Source: Gammaproteobacteria bacterium (lineage in GTDB: Bacteria; Pseudomonadota; Gammaproteobacteria; Ga0077536). Taken from it: a stretch of 64,000 bases of DNA. Position 1 is the stretch's first letter. Each line of letters opens with the position of its first letter. The stretch spans positions 1 through 64,000 of the forward strand of contig JACQWY010000008.1 of NCBI GenBank assembly GCA_016209015.1, given 5' to 3'. Positions 52,432 through 61,303 of this stretch are shown one piece after another. The position numbers and the translations under genes are program-made. The notes under the pieces were generated by a model, which did not search any database, was not told the DNA's origin, and saw nothing but the letters and a program-made list of their open reading frames with translations.

Positions 52432-53031
52432 TTATGGCGCCGCGATGTCGAGCATCGCGGTCGCGAGCAGCACCGAAGCGAGCGTGCCCGTCTGCATGGG
52501 CGCGCCGGATTGCACGAGGCTCATCAACTCCTGACGGTCCACGAGCCGCACCCGGAGATGCTCGAAGCGCTCGAGGTCCGGCTCCGCGACGCGCACGCAG
52601 CCCTTCGCCAGGAAGGTATGGATGCGGTTCGTCTGGCCGCTCGGGTTCGGATAATGCGCGCCCAGCGAGACGAACTCCTGCGCGTCGTAACCCGTTTCCT
52701 CGCGGAGCTCGCGCCGGGCCGTGTCGAGCGGCCGCGGATCGCCTGCGGACAGCGCGCCGCCCGGGCATTCCAGCAGCCAGCGATCGACGCCGTGCCGGTA
52801 TTGTTCCACGAGCACGAGCTTGCCCTCGGGCGTGACCGGCACGACGCTCACGACGTCCGGCATCTCGAGGACGTAGAGATTAGCACTGACGAGTGGGGCG
52901 CGCGTCAGGTAGCACTCGTCGCGCCTGAGCCGGAAATAGCCGTTGCTGTAGATCTCTTCGGTGGCGCGGATTTCCCAGTACGGCAGCTCCGGATGGTGTC
53001 GTTGCTGCAGGGGTAGAGCCGGATGCGACAT
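52432..53031 (-). CDS. Nudix hydrolase (ADP-ribose pyrophosphatase-like)
   Basis: 199 residues from the ATG at 53031, preceded by GAGGAGCGAGG. The Nudix box reads CPGGALSAGDPRPLDTA then RRELREETGY. Compared with GX5EX7REUXEEXGU it has Asp for the first Glu and one extra residue, while the REL-EE-G core is intact. It probably cleaves a nucleoside diphosphate linked compound such as ADP-ribose. It lies 132 bp upstream of the monooxygenase gene in the same direction. A sigma-54 promoter lies about 100 bp upstream. Confidence 0.9.
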   Translation of the reverse strand: MSHPALPLQQRHHPELPYWEIRATEEIYSNGYFRLRRDECYLTRAPLVSANLYVLEMPDVVSVVPVTPEGKLVLVEQYRHGVDRWLLECPGGALSAGDPRPLDTARRELREETGYDAQEFVSLGAHYPNPSGQTNRIHTFLAKGCVRVAEPDLERFEHLRVRLVDRQELMSLVQSGAPMQTGTLASVLLATAMLDIAAP

Positions 53032-53139
53032 GGGCCTCGCTCCTCGCTTGTCGGCCCGCGTGTCGGTGCACGGGGCTCGCTGGTTGAACCTCCCCGCCGG
53101 CCGGACGGCGTAGCGCCCGGCGGTGGTGAGCGCCAGAGG

Positions 53140-53155
53140 AGCAACTTCGGTGCCA
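53140..53155 (-). promoter_or_regulatory. Sigma-54 (-24/-12) promoter for Nudix/LLM genes
   Basis: On the minus strand TGGCAC-CGAAG-TTGCT matches the consensus TGGCAC-N5-TTGCW exactly, with GG and GC ten bases apart. Transcription should start near 53129, about 98 bp before the Nudix start codon. Confidence 0.85.
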
Positions 53156-53208
53156 ATGTGCGGACGCAATAAATTCGTTTGCCTGAACGGGCGATCAGTG
53201 ACCTGCAG

Positions 53209-53324
53209 GCTGCTGCACAGCAGCATCACACGGCCGATGTCGCAAATTGAAACAAGCTTGTCGCAGCGTCTGAGGAATGCTTGTGTTTCGCGACGCAGCC
53301 GCGCGAAAATTCGACTGTCGCGAC
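53209..53324. promoter_or_regulatory. Candidate upstream activator sites
   Basis: GCTGCTG-CA-CAGCAGC is a perfect palindrome at 53209-53224. TGTCGCA occurs at 53238-53244 and again at 53259-53265, exactly 21 bp (two helix turns) apart, and TGTCGCG at 53316-53322. Their location 80-190 bp upstream of the sigma-54 start point fits enhancer sites for the activator. Confidence 0.55.
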
Positions 53325-53428
53325 GGTAATTGCGCGCGACCCAGCCAGCGCCGCCGCGGAGCACCGCCGGTGCCCGAATCGCCCGGCCCCCTCTCAGGTG
53401 CAGCCTGCGCGAGCAGTCGAGGTCCCCG

Positions 53429-55438
53429 ATGGACATCAGAAGTTTAGGACGCACATTGCTGGAGTCGGAGAAGATCTACCGCCGCCAGGTCGAGCGCGCG
53501 TGGTCGTCGATGCTCGATACCGGCGAGGTGGCCGACGGCCGCGTGCGGGACGTCATTCGCCAGTCCTGGATGCGTTGCCTGCACCATGGCGTCGCGCCCG
53601 TCGCGGGTCGTCCGCCGCTCGTCGGCAATGGCGCGCGGCTCGAGACGCTGCGCCAGGCGAACGAAGAGTTGCTGCTCGCCTCGCAGAACACCTGGCAGTT
53701 GCTCGCGGACGTCCTCGCCGATACGAACAGCGTGATGATCGTCTCCGATCCGCAGGGCGCGATCCTCGACATCTGCGGCACGCCGAAGCTCATCGAGAAG
53801 GCCGAACGCAGTTGCATCAAGACGGGCCATGACTGGAGCGAGCTCGGCGCCGGCACGAACGCCGTCGGCACCGCGATCGCACTCAAACGACCAGCCGAGG
53901 TCCACAGCGTCGAGCACTTCTGCGCGATAGCGCAGCTCTGGAGCTGCTCGGCGGCGCCCATTCGCGACATGCTCGACGGCGATCTGCTCGGCGTGATCGA
54001 TGTGACCACCGTCGCCGAGACGTTCAATTCGCAGAGCCTCGCGCTCGTCGTCACCGCGGCGAATCAGATCGAACAGACGATGCAGTCGCGCGAGCTCGGG
54101 CGTTGCGTGCAACTCCTTCACTGGTATCACGGCAGCGCGAACCGCTGGAGCCGGGAAGCGCTGATCCTGCTCGATCGCAAGGGCCGCGTGGTCACCGCGA
54201 ACGACCATGCGCGCGTGCTCTTCGAGAATTCCGGCGCGGCCCACGTGCTCGAGCGCGGCCGGGTGCTGTTGCCGGCGGGGGCGCGCTTCTCGCCGGAATC
54301 CTGTGCGCGTCACATGCCGCCGCAGGTGCGCCTCATCGCGGTCGAAGCCTATGGTCAGCAGCCCGGCTGGGAAGGCGGACTCCTGATCGTCGAGCCGGTG
54401 CGCCGCATCTCCGTCGGGACCTTCGAGCGACAGCGCCCGCAGCTCCGTGAGGCGACGCTCGAGACACGCGCGCCGTTCGGTGAGATCGTGGGCGCGAATC
54501 CGCAGATCGTCGAGTTGAAGAATCGCGCGCTCCGCATGGCGCGCGCCAGCGCGCCGGTGCTGATCCTCGGCGAGACGGGCTGCGGCAAGGAGCTCTTCGC
54601 CCGCGCGATCCATCAGGCGTCCGCGGTCCGCGACGGGCCGTTCGTCGCGGTGAACTGCGGCACGCTCACGCGCGAGCTCGCGGCGAGCGAGCTGTTCGGC
54701 TACGAGCCCGGGGCGTTCACGGGCGCCTCGGCCAAGGGCCGCGCCGGCAAGTTCGAGGAAGCGCACGGCGGCACGCTCTTCCTCGACGAAATCGGCGAGC
54801 TTCCGCTCGACATCCAGGTCGGTCTGCTGCGCGTCCTGCAGGACAACGTCGTGGTGCGCCTCGGCTCTAACCGCGAGCGCCAGATCAAGGTCCGCATCAT
54901 CGCCGCGACGAATCGTCCGCTCGAAGACGACGTGCGGGCGAGCCGCTTCCGCAACGATCTCTACTACCGACTCAAGGTGCTCGCGCTGAAGCTGCCGCCG
55001 CTGCGCGAACGCCTCGGGGATCTCGAAGCGCTCATCGCCGGCTTCCTCGGCGAGCTCGAGGCCGCTTACGGGCTCGGCGCGCGCGGCGTCGATCCAACGT
55101 TGCTCGAGCGGCTGCGCGCCTATGCGTGGCCCGGCAACGTGCGCGAACTGCGAGCGACGATCGAGTCGATGTATGTGTTGAGCGATGGCGAAGTGCTCGG
55201 CATCGCCGATCTGCCCGAAGGCTTCGCCGCGCCCGCATCCGGGCCCGCCCTGCCCGAGCCGAAGCCGCTGGCGCCGCAGCCCGCGGCCGACGCGACGCTG
55301 AGCGGGCTCGAGCGCGAGGCGATCGTCGCCGCGCTCGCCGCGCACGGCGGCAACCTGTCGAAAGCCGCGCGTCGCCTCGGCATCTCCCGCTCCACGCTCT
55401 ACCGTCGCCTGAAGCACTACGCGCTCGACCGCGCGTGA
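53429..55438 (+). CDS. Sigma-54-dependent activator (AcoR-type, GAF-AAA-Fis)
   Basis: 669 residues from the ATG at 53429. An N-terminal GAF region (about 80-230; SWMRCLHHGV, ELGAGTNAVGTAIA) as in AcoR/MimR regulators that sense small ketones, diols or similar. AAA+ domain with Walker A GETGCGKE near 377, the sigma-54 contact loop GAFTGA near 427 and FLDEIGELP. A C-terminal Fis-type HTH (about 628-665; GGNLSKAARRLGISRSTLYR). It is divergent from the Nudix/LLM genes and should act on the -24/-12 promoter at 53140. Confidence 0.93.
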   Translation: MDIRSLGRTLLESEKIYRRQVERAWSSMLDTGEVADGRVRDVIRQSWMRCLHHGVAPVAGRPPLVGNGARLETLRQANEELLLASQNTWQLLADVLADTNSVMIVSDPQGAILDICGTPKLIEKAERSCIKTGHDWSELGAGTNAVGTAIALKRPAEVHSVEHFCAIAQLWSCSAAPIRDMLDGDLLGVIDVTTVAETFNSQSLALVVTAANQIEQTMQSRELGRCVQLLHWYHGSANRWSREALILLDRKGRVVTANDHARVLFENSGAAHVLERGRVLLPAGARFSPESCARHMPPQVRLIAVEAYGQQPGWEGGLLIVEPVRRISVGTFERQRPQLREATLETRAPFGEIVGANPQIVELKNRALRMARASAPVLILGETGCGKELFARAIHQASAVRDGPFVAVNCGTLTRELAASELFGYEPGAFTGASAKGRAGKFEEAHGGTLFLDEIGELPLDIQVGLLRVLQDNVVVRLGSNRERQIKVRIIAATNRPLEDDVRASRFRNDLYYRLKVLALKLPPLRERLGDLEALIAGFLGELEAAYGLGARGVDPTLLERLRAYAWPGNVRELRATIESMYVLSDGEVLGIADLPEGFAAPASGPALPEPKPLAPQPAADATLSGLEREAIVAALAAHGGNLSKAARRLGISRSTLYRRLKHYALDRA

Positions 55439-55462
55439 GCGTCACCCGCCACCGCGTGGGGA

Positions 55463-55501
55463 ATTGTCTGCGTTGACAATCGCTGCCTATGCAGTGATAT
55501 T
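55463..55501 (+). promoter_or_regulatory. MarR operator with overlapping promoter
   Basis: ATTGTC-TGCGTT-GACAAT is a perfect inverted repeat at 55463-55480. It contains a consensus -35 (TTGACA, 55473-55478). GATATT (55496-55501) is 17 bp further on and serves as the -10. Transcription would begin at or next to the MarR start codon (55508), so the mRNA may be leaderless. The operator position fits autorepression. Confidence 0.7.
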
Positions 55502-55507
55502 CACGGC

Positions 55508-56041
55508 ATGGCAGCAAATCCCTCCAGCTTGCGCGGCAGCACAGCCGCGCCTCGCAAGTCCAAGGCGTCCGCGACCCCTGCGGCTGCCGGCGCCGGGACC
55601 TTTTACGACGGCGACACCTACGTCGTCGACGAATCCTACAACCTGCTCCTGCGCCGCCTGCACGCCTCCGTGCTCCGGCACATCGAGGCGCGCATGCAGC
55701 CTCTCGATCTGACCGCGATGCAATGGGGACCGCTGATGCTGCTCGCGGCCGGCAAGGGCAATACCGCGGCCGCGCTGTCGCGGCTCTCGGAGATCGACAC
55801 CGGCGCGATGACGCGCATGCTCGATCGGCTGGAGTCGAAAGGCCTCATCGCCCGCCAGCGCAGCAAGGAGGACCGGCGCATCGTCTATCTAGAGCTCACG
55901 GAGGAGGGCCGCAAGGCCGCCGCCGCCGTGCCGCACGTCATCTCGGAAGTCCTGAACCTGCATCTGCAGGGCTTCACGAGCGAAGAGTTCACGCTACTCA
56001 TGGGCTTCCTCCGGCGCATGCTCGCGAACGGTTCGGCCTGA
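55508..56041 (+). CDS. MarR-family regulator of the efflux operon
   Basis: 177 residues. The N-terminal 30 residues are Ala/Pro/Ser-rich and probably disordered. The winged-helix MarR domain follows (RLHASVLRHIEARMQPLDLT, EIDTGAMTRMLDRLESKGLI, RSKEDRRIVYLELTEEGR). It is the first gene of a marR-OEP-emrA-emrB operon. No ribosome-binding site precedes the ATG, which fits the leaderless promoter found upstream. Confidence 0.92.
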   Translation: MAANPSSLRGSTAAPRKSKASATPAAAGAGTFYDGDTYVVDESYNLLLRRLHASVLRHIEARMQPLDLTAMQWGPLMLLAAGKGNTAAALSRLSEIDTGAMTRMLDRLESKGLIARQRSKEDRRIVYLELTEEGRKAAAAVPHVISEVLNLHLQGFTSEEFTLLMGFLRRMLANGSA

Positions 56042-56064
56042 TCGCGGATCGCAGGCGCGGAACC

Positions 56065-57540
56065 ATGTCGAAATACCTGCCGAGGCAGTTACCGCCTGGT
56101 CATCTATTTCCCTGCGCGGCGTGGGTGTTCGCGCGCCGTGCGCTCGCCGTCTGCACCGCCGGCCTCGCGCTCGCCGGCTGCGTGAGCCCGGCCGGCATCG
56201 GGCACCAGGGCAAGGCGCTCGAGCCTGCCGCGATCGTGCCGCAGGCGGAATATGCGATCTGGCCCGGGGACGCGTGGTGGCAGGAGTACCGCGAGCCGCG
56301 CCTCGCGGCGCTGATTGCCGAGGCGCTCGCCGCGAACCCGGGCCTCGCCGCCGCGCAGGCCCGCATCGCGAAAGCGGGCGCGCTCGTCGCGGGGGCGAAA
56401 TCCCGCCTCGCGCCGCAGGTGTCCGCCGGCTTCTCCAGCAGTTTCCAGCGCTATCCGATCAACGGCATCTTCCCGCCGCCGCTCGGCGGCAGTGACGATT
56501 CCGAGAATCGCCTCGCCGTCGACGCGACATGGGAGCTCGATTTCTTCGGCCGCAATCGTGCCGCGCTGGCCGCTGCGAACGCCGGGGCCGCGGCGAGCGC
56601 GGCCGAGGCCCAGGCCGCGCGCCTCGCCGTTGCGGCCGCCGTCGCCAGGAATTATTTCGAAATCGCCCGCCTGCTCGCCCAGCGCGAGATCGCGGTCGCG
56701 ACACGCGACCAGCGCGTGCGCATCGCGAAGCTCGTCGCGGCGCGCGTCGAGGAGGGGCTCGACTCGAACGTCGAGCTGCGCCAGGCCGAGGGCGCGATCC
56801 CGCAGATCGAGGGCGAGATCGCGCGCCTCGACGAAGCGGTGGGGCTCACGCGCGCCGCGCTCGCGACGCTCGTCGGCGGTCGCGCGGAAGCGACGCGCGA
56901 TCTCGCGCCCGCGCTCGCCGCCGCGCCGACGCCGCAATTGCCCGGCGCCATCCCGTCCGATCTCCTCGCGCATCGCGCGGACGTCACTGCGGCACGCTGG
57001 CGTGTCGAGGCGGCATCGCACGACATCGCTTCGACGCGCGCCGAGTTCTACCCGAGCGTGAACCTCACGGCGTTCGCGGGCCTCGCCTCGCTCGGCCTCG
57101 ATCGCCTGTTCGAAGCGGGCTCCGGCACGTTCGGCGTCGCCCCCGCGGTCAGGCTGCCGATCTTCGACGCGGGCCGCCTGCGCGCGAAGCTCTCGGCCGC
57201 GAACGCCGATCTCGACGGCGCGATCGCCGACTACAACCAGACGTTGCTGAGCGCGCTGCAGGAGGTCGTCTCGACGATCACCGCGATCCGCGCGCTCGAT
57301 CGTCAGATGAGCGAGCAGCGTGCCGCGCAGGCCGCGGCCGAGAGCGCCTACGAGCTTGCGCTGCAGCGCTATCAGGTCGGCCTCACGAACTATCTCACCG
57401 TGCTCACCACCGAGAGCGGGGTGCTCCAGCAGCGCCTCGCCGCCGCGGATCTCAAGGCCCGCGCGCTGGTGCTCGACGTCAACCTCAAACGCGCGCTGGG
57501 CGGCGGCTATCGGGCCGACGCCGTGGCGAGCAACCGCTGA
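56065..57540 (+). CDS. Outer-membrane efflux lipoprotein (NodT/OprM-like)
   Basis: 491 residues from the ATG at 56065. Lipobox LALAGC gives lipidated Cys at about residue 39. Two OEP repeats (about 75-270 and 285-480) contain the coiled-coil heptads typical of TolC-type channels (AVAAAVARNYFEIARL, ALQRYQVGLTNYLTVL). It forms the outer-membrane duct for the EmrAB-like pump encoded just downstream. Confidence 0.92.
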   Translation: MSKYLPRQLPPGHLFPCAAWVFARRALAVCTAGLALAGCVSPAGIGHQGKALEPAAIVPQAEYAIWPGDAWWQEYREPRLAALIAEALAANPGLAAAQARIAKAGALVAGAKSRLAPQVSAGFSSSFQRYPINGIFPPPLGGSDDSENRLAVDATWELDFFGRNRAALAAANAGAAASAAEAQAARLAVAAAVARNYFEIARLLAQREIAVATRDQRVRIAKLVAARVEEGLDSNVELRQAEGAIPQIEGEIARLDEAVGLTRAALATLVGGRAEATRDLAPALAAAPTPQLPGAIPSDLLAHRADVTAARWRVEAASHDIASTRAEFYPSVNLTAFAGLASLGLDRLFEAGSGTFGVAPAVRLPIFDAGRLRAKLSAANADLDGAIADYNQTLLSALQEVVSTITAIRALDRQMSEQRAAQAAAESAYELALQRYQVGLTNYLTVLTTESGVLQQRLAAADLKARALVLDVNLKRALGGGYRADAVASNR

Positions 57541-57550
57541 AGGATCCGCC

Positions 57551-58825
57551 ATGGCAGACTCCGCTACGACCCACGACAACGCGCCCAGGAAGAACCGCCG
57601 CCGCGTGCTGCTGCTCGCGCTGCTCACCATCACGTTCCTCGCCGCGGGCATCGTCGCGGGCGCCTACTGGTGGCTCGTCGCGCGCTTCTACGAGCATACG
57701 GACGACGCCTACGTCGCGACGAACGTCGTGCAGGTCACCCCGCTCGTCGGCGGCACGGTGATCGCCGTGCGGGTCGAGGACACGGATCGCGTCACGGTCG
57801 GTCAGCCGCTCGTCGAGCTCGATCCCGCGGATACGCAGATCGCGCTCGACCAGGCGGAAGCCGAGCTCGCGAAAACCGTGCGCGAAGTACGCACGCTGTT
57901 CGCGAACGACGCTTCGCTCGCCGCGGACCTCGGCGTGCGCCGTGCCGAGTACGAGCACCGGCGCACGGATCTCGCGAAGGCGCGCGACGACCTTGCGACA
58001 CGCCAGCGCCTCGTCGCGAGCGGCGCGGTCGGCAAGGAGGAGTTGAAGCACGCCGAGTCCGCGCTCGCCTCGGCGGAGGCCGCGGCCGCCGCCGGCAAGG
58101 CCATGATCGTCGCCGCCGAACAGCGCCTCGAGTCGAGCCGCGCGCTGACCGAGGGCACCTCGGTCGAGGCGCATCCGAACGTCGCGCGCGCCGCGGCACG
58201 CATGCGCGAAGCCTATCTCGCGCATGCGCGCACGAAGATCATGGCGCCCGTCGCCGGCTTCGTCGCAAAGCGCGCGGTGCAGGTCGGCCAGCGCCTGCAG
58301 GCCGGTGCGCCCCTGCTCTCGATCGCGCCGCTGAACGAAGCCTGGGTCGATGCGAACTTCAAGGAAGGTCAGCTCGCGCACATGCGCATCGGCCAGCCCG
58401 CGAAGCTCACGGTCGATCTCTACGGCAAGCGCACGGAGTTCCATGGCCGCGTCGCCGGCCTCGGCGCCGGCACGGGCGCGGCGTTCGCGATCCTCCCGGC
58501 GCAGAACGCGAGCGGCAACTGGATCAAGATCGTGCAGCGCGTGCCCGTGCGCATCGAGCTCGATCCGGCGGAGCTCGAGCGTTATCCGGTGCGCGTCGGC
58601 CTCTCCGCCCAGGTCGAGGTCGACATCCGCCACGAGGACGGCCCGGTGCTCGCCGCGGCGCTGCGCCGCGGTGACGAGAACCGCACGACGATCTACGACG
58701 ATGCGATGCAGGCCGCGGATGCGCGCGTGAAGACGATCATCGCCGCGAATCTCGGCGACGCGCACGCTGCGATCGCGACGCACGACAGCGTGCCTGCGCA
58801 CGCCGGCATCGCCGCGGTGAAGTGA
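57551..58825 (+). CDS. EmrA/HlyD-type membrane fusion protein
   Basis: 424 residues from the ATG at 57551. One N-terminal membrane helix (about 19-43), then a barrel-sandwich/lipoyl domain (YEHTDDAYVATNVVQVTPLVGG type, split here as EHTDDAYVATN and VGGTVIAVRVEDT) flanking a long coiled-coil hairpin, then a beta-barrel (GQLAHMRIGQPAKLTVDLYG). It bridges the MFS pump and the OEP channel. The EmrA-like VDANFKE motif is present. Confidence 0.92.
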   Translation: MADSATTHDNAPRKNRRRVLLLALLTITFLAAGIVAGAYWWLVARFYEHTDDAYVATNVVQVTPLVGGTVIAVRVEDTDRVTVGQPLVELDPADTQIALDQAEAELAKTVREVRTLFANDASLAADLGVRRAEYEHRRTDLAKARDDLATRQRLVASGAVGKEELKHAESALASAEAAAAAGKAMIVAAEQRLESSRALTEGTSVEAHPNVARAAARMREAYLAHARTKIMAPVAGFVAKRAVQVGQRLQAGAPLLSIAPLNEAWVDANFKEGQLAHMRIGQPAKLTVDLYGKRTEFHGRVAGLGAGTGAAFAILPAQNASGNWIKIVQRVPVRIELDPAELERYPVRVGLSAQVEVDIRHEDGPVLAAALRRGDENRTTIYDDAMQAADARVKTIIAANLGDAHAAIATHDSVPAHAGIAAVK

Positions 58826-60393
58826 GCGGCCCCGTGTCCGCCGCGCCCTATCGTCCGCCGCCGCCGCTCGAGGGCCTGAAGCTCGTCGTGAGCACGATCG
58901 CGCTGTCCGCGGCGACGTTCATGAACGTGCTCGACACCTCGATCGCGAACGTCTCGATCCCCGCCATCTCCGGCGATCTCGGCGTCGCGCCGAACCAGGG
59001 CACGTGGGTGATCACGTCCTTCGCGGTCGCGACCGGCATCTCGCTGCCGCTCACCGGATGGCTCACGCAGCGCTTCGGCGCCGTGAAGCTCTTCACGCTG
59101 AGCGTCATGCTGTTCGTGCTGATGTCCTGGCTGTGCGGCGTCGCGCCGAGCATCGAGCTCCTGATCGTCTTCCGCATCCTGCAGGGCGTGGTGGCCGGCC
59201 CGATGATCCCGCTCTCCCAGTCGCTGCTGCTCGCGAGCTACCGCAAGGAGGCCGCGGGCTTCGCGCTCGCCATGTGGTCGATAACGACGCTCGTCGCGCC
59301 GATCATCGGGCCGCTGCTCGGCGGCTGGATCACCGACAACATCAACTGGCAGTGGATCTTCTACATCAACGTCCCGGTCGGCATCGTCGCCGCCGGAGCG
59401 ACCTGGCTGCTGTACCGCGATCGCGAGACCCCGACCGTCCGCAGGCCCGTCGACGTCATCGGTCTCGCGCTGCTCATCGTCTGGGTCGGTTGTTTCCAGA
59501 TCGTGCTCGACAAGGGCAAGGAGCTCGACTGGTTCCAGGCCTGGGAAACCTGGGCGCTCACGATCACCGCGATCATCGCGTTCTGCTTCTTCCTGGTGTG
59601 GGAGCTGACGGACGACCATCCGATCGTCGATTTGCAGTTGCTGAGGCGCCGTAACTTCTGGGTCGCGACGCTCACGGTGGCGCTCGGCTACAGCGTGTTC
59701 TTCGGCAATCTCGTGATCCTGCCGCTGTGGCTGCAGCAGAACATGGGCTACACGGCGACGCTCGCCGGCGTCGCGACGGCGCCCGTCGGCATCCTCGCGA
59801 TCCTCATCTCGCCGTGGGTCGGCAAGAACATCGGGCACTCCGACGCGCGCCTGTTCGCGACCGTCGGCTTCGTCATATTCGCGTTCGTGATGTGGATGCG
59901 TTCCGGCTTGAACACGGATGCGGATTTCCACGCGATCCTGGTCCCGACTGTGTTGCAGGGCGCGGCCATGGCGTTCTTCTTCGTGCCGCTGATGAATCTC
60001 GCGCTGTCGGGCCTGCCGCCGGAGAAGATCCCCTCGGCGTCGGGACTGTTCAACTTTCTGCGCATCACCGCCGGCGCGTTCGGCGCTTCTGTCGCGACCA
60101 CGATGTGGGACAACCGCGCGGCCTTCCATCGCGCGTTCCTCTCGGAGAGCATCGATCACACGAACGCGTCGCTCGCGGCGTCCATGGACGTGCTGCGCGA
60201 ACAGGGCTGGTCGGGTACTGCGCGGCTCGCGGAAGTGGAGGTGATGCTGCGTCAGCAGGCTTACATGCTGGCCGCGAACGACGTGTTCTATTCGGGCGCG
60301 CTGCTGTTCATGTTTCTGTTCCTCGTCGTCTGGCTCGCCCGGCCGGCCAACGTCCGCGCGACGGCCGCCGTCGACGCGGGCGGGGCGCACTGA
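58822..60393 (+). CDS. EmrB/QacA-family (DHA2) MFS drug exporter
   Basis: 523 residues from a GTG at 58822 that overlaps the stop of the fusion-protein gene (GTGA). Fourteen membrane helices are expected. Motifs of DHA2 exporters: LDTSIANVSIPAISGDLG in helix 1 and GWLTQRFGAVKLF (motif A) after helix 2. With EmrA- and TolC-like partners it expels hydrophobic drugs or aromatic acids. It ends 12 bp from the convergent GntR gene. Confidence 0.94.
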   Translation: MSGPVSAAPYRPPPPLEGLKLVVSTIALSAATFMNVLDTSIANVSIPAISGDLGVAPNQGTWVITSFAVATGISLPLTGWLTQRFGAVKLFTLSVMLFVLMSWLCGVAPSIELLIVFRILQGVVAGPMIPLSQSLLLASYRKEAAGFALAMWSITTLVAPIIGPLLGGWITDNINWQWIFYINVPVGIVAAGATWLLYRDRETPTVRRPVDVIGLALLIVWVGCFQIVLDKGKELDWFQAWETWALTITAIIAFCFFLVWELTDDHPIVDLQLLRRRNFWVATLTVALGYSVFFGNLVILPLWLQQNMGYTATLAGVATAPVGILAILISPWVGKNIGHSDARLFATVGFVIFAFVMWMRSGLNTDADFHAILVPTVLQGAAMAFFFVPLMNLALSGLPPEKIPSASGLFNFLRITAGAFGASVATTMWDNRAAFHRAFLSESIDHTNASLAASMDVLREQGWSGTARLAEVEVMLRQQAYMLAANDVFYSGALLFMFLFLVVWLARPANVRATAAVDAGGAH

Positions 60394-60405
60394 GCACGCC
60401 GCCGC

Positions 60406-61125
60406 TCAGTCCCGCGCGTACACCTCGTCCCCCAGACGCTCGTAGGCCTGGCGCACCATGCGCAGATGGCGCTGCATCGCCGCCTCCGCGGCCTTCGCCT
60501 TGCCCTTGAGGATGTAGCGCGCGACGGTCTCGTAGTCCTGGTAGTTGCGGGCCCGCACGCGTGCCGGCAGATGATGCTCGAACTGCGCGCGGATGATGTT
60601 CGTCTCGGGGATCGGCACAAAGCGCGCGAGCTCCTGGTTGCCGCCGATCGCGACGAGCTCCTCGTAGAAGCGCAGCCGGGTCTCGAAGACCTGCGCCGTG
60701 TTGCCGCGGTCGCGCGCCGCGAAGAGTGCGTCGACCGCCGCCTGGAAGCGTGCGCCGTGATCGCCTTCCGCGATGTGCTCGGCGGCGAGGCGCGCGGCGA
60801 GACCGGTGAGATGTTCCTGGATCGCGAGGATGTCGTTCACCTTGCGCCGCGTGAGCTGGCGGATCGCCGCACCGCGATTGCGGTGCAGCTCGACCATGCC
60901 CTCGGCCGCGAGCCGCTTCAGCGCTTCGCGCACCGGGCCCCGGCTCACGCCGAGCTCGAGCGTGAGATCCGCCTCGACGAGACGCTGACCCGGCACGTAG
61001 CGCCCGCGCCGCACGCCGTTCCTGATGTAGGCCGCGACCTGGTCCGACGAGCTCAGCACCGCACTCGCCTTGCCTCGCGCCTTCGCGCGCCCGGCCGTCC
61101 GCTGTGTTTCCGGTTTCGTCATCAT
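60406..61125 (-). CDS. GntR-family regulator (FadR/FCD type)
   Basis: 239 residues. N-terminal winged HTH (QVAAYIRNGVRRGRYVPGQ, ELGVSRGPVREALKRLAAEG) and C-terminal FCD helical effector domain with the metal-binding pattern Asp/His/His (about 100-225; the last in AMQRHLRMV). It is divergent from the swivel/520-residue/ligase operon and most probably controls it. The effector is likely an organic acid or an intermediate of that pathway. Confidence 0.92.
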   Translation of the reverse strand: MMTKPETQRTAGRAKARGKASAVLSSSDQVAAYIRNGVRRGRYVPGQRLVEADLTLELGVSRGPVREALKRLAAEGMVELHRNRGAAIRQLTRRKVNDILAIQEHLTGLAARLAAEHIAEGDHGARFQAAVDALFAARDRGNTAQVFETRLRFYEELVAIGGNQELARFVPIPETNIIRAQFEHHLPARVRARNYQDYETVARYILKGKAKAAEAAMQRHLRMVRQAYERLGDEVYARD

Positions 61126-61207
61126 GCGACCCGCCGCGGGCCGGGATTCCCGTCCGCGTGTCCCGTTGTGCGCTGCATTATGGAGAGCCCTCCGGCGGTG
61201 CGGAAAG

Positions 61208-61264
61208 ATTGTAGGACAATATCGTAGTACCTAAATTGACAGTCGCATAGGGCCGCAGGATACT
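61208..61264 (+). promoter_or_regulatory. GntR operator and promoter of the swivel-protein operon
   Basis: ATTGT-AGG-ACAAT (61208-61220) is a perfect inverted repeat with a 3-nt centre, of the FadR/FCD subfamily type. Downstream TTGACA (61236-61241) and GATACT (61259-61264) are 17 bp apart, a near-consensus sigma-70 promoter, with the start expected near 61271. The site at the -60 region may serve GntR's own promoter on the other strand, or activation here. Confidence 0.65.
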
Positions 61265-61303
61265 ACGGCGCCCGCGACTCCCGGGCGGCAGAGGTGAACG
61301 GTG

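Larger units (their letters stand above)
53032..53428. other. Divergent control region (sigma-54 promoter and activator sites)
   Basis: 397 bp between the Nudix gene (-) and the sigma-54 activator gene (+), without a gene. It contains the -24/-12 promoter at 53140-53155 and the repeated sites at 53209-53324 described separately. Confidence 0.7.
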
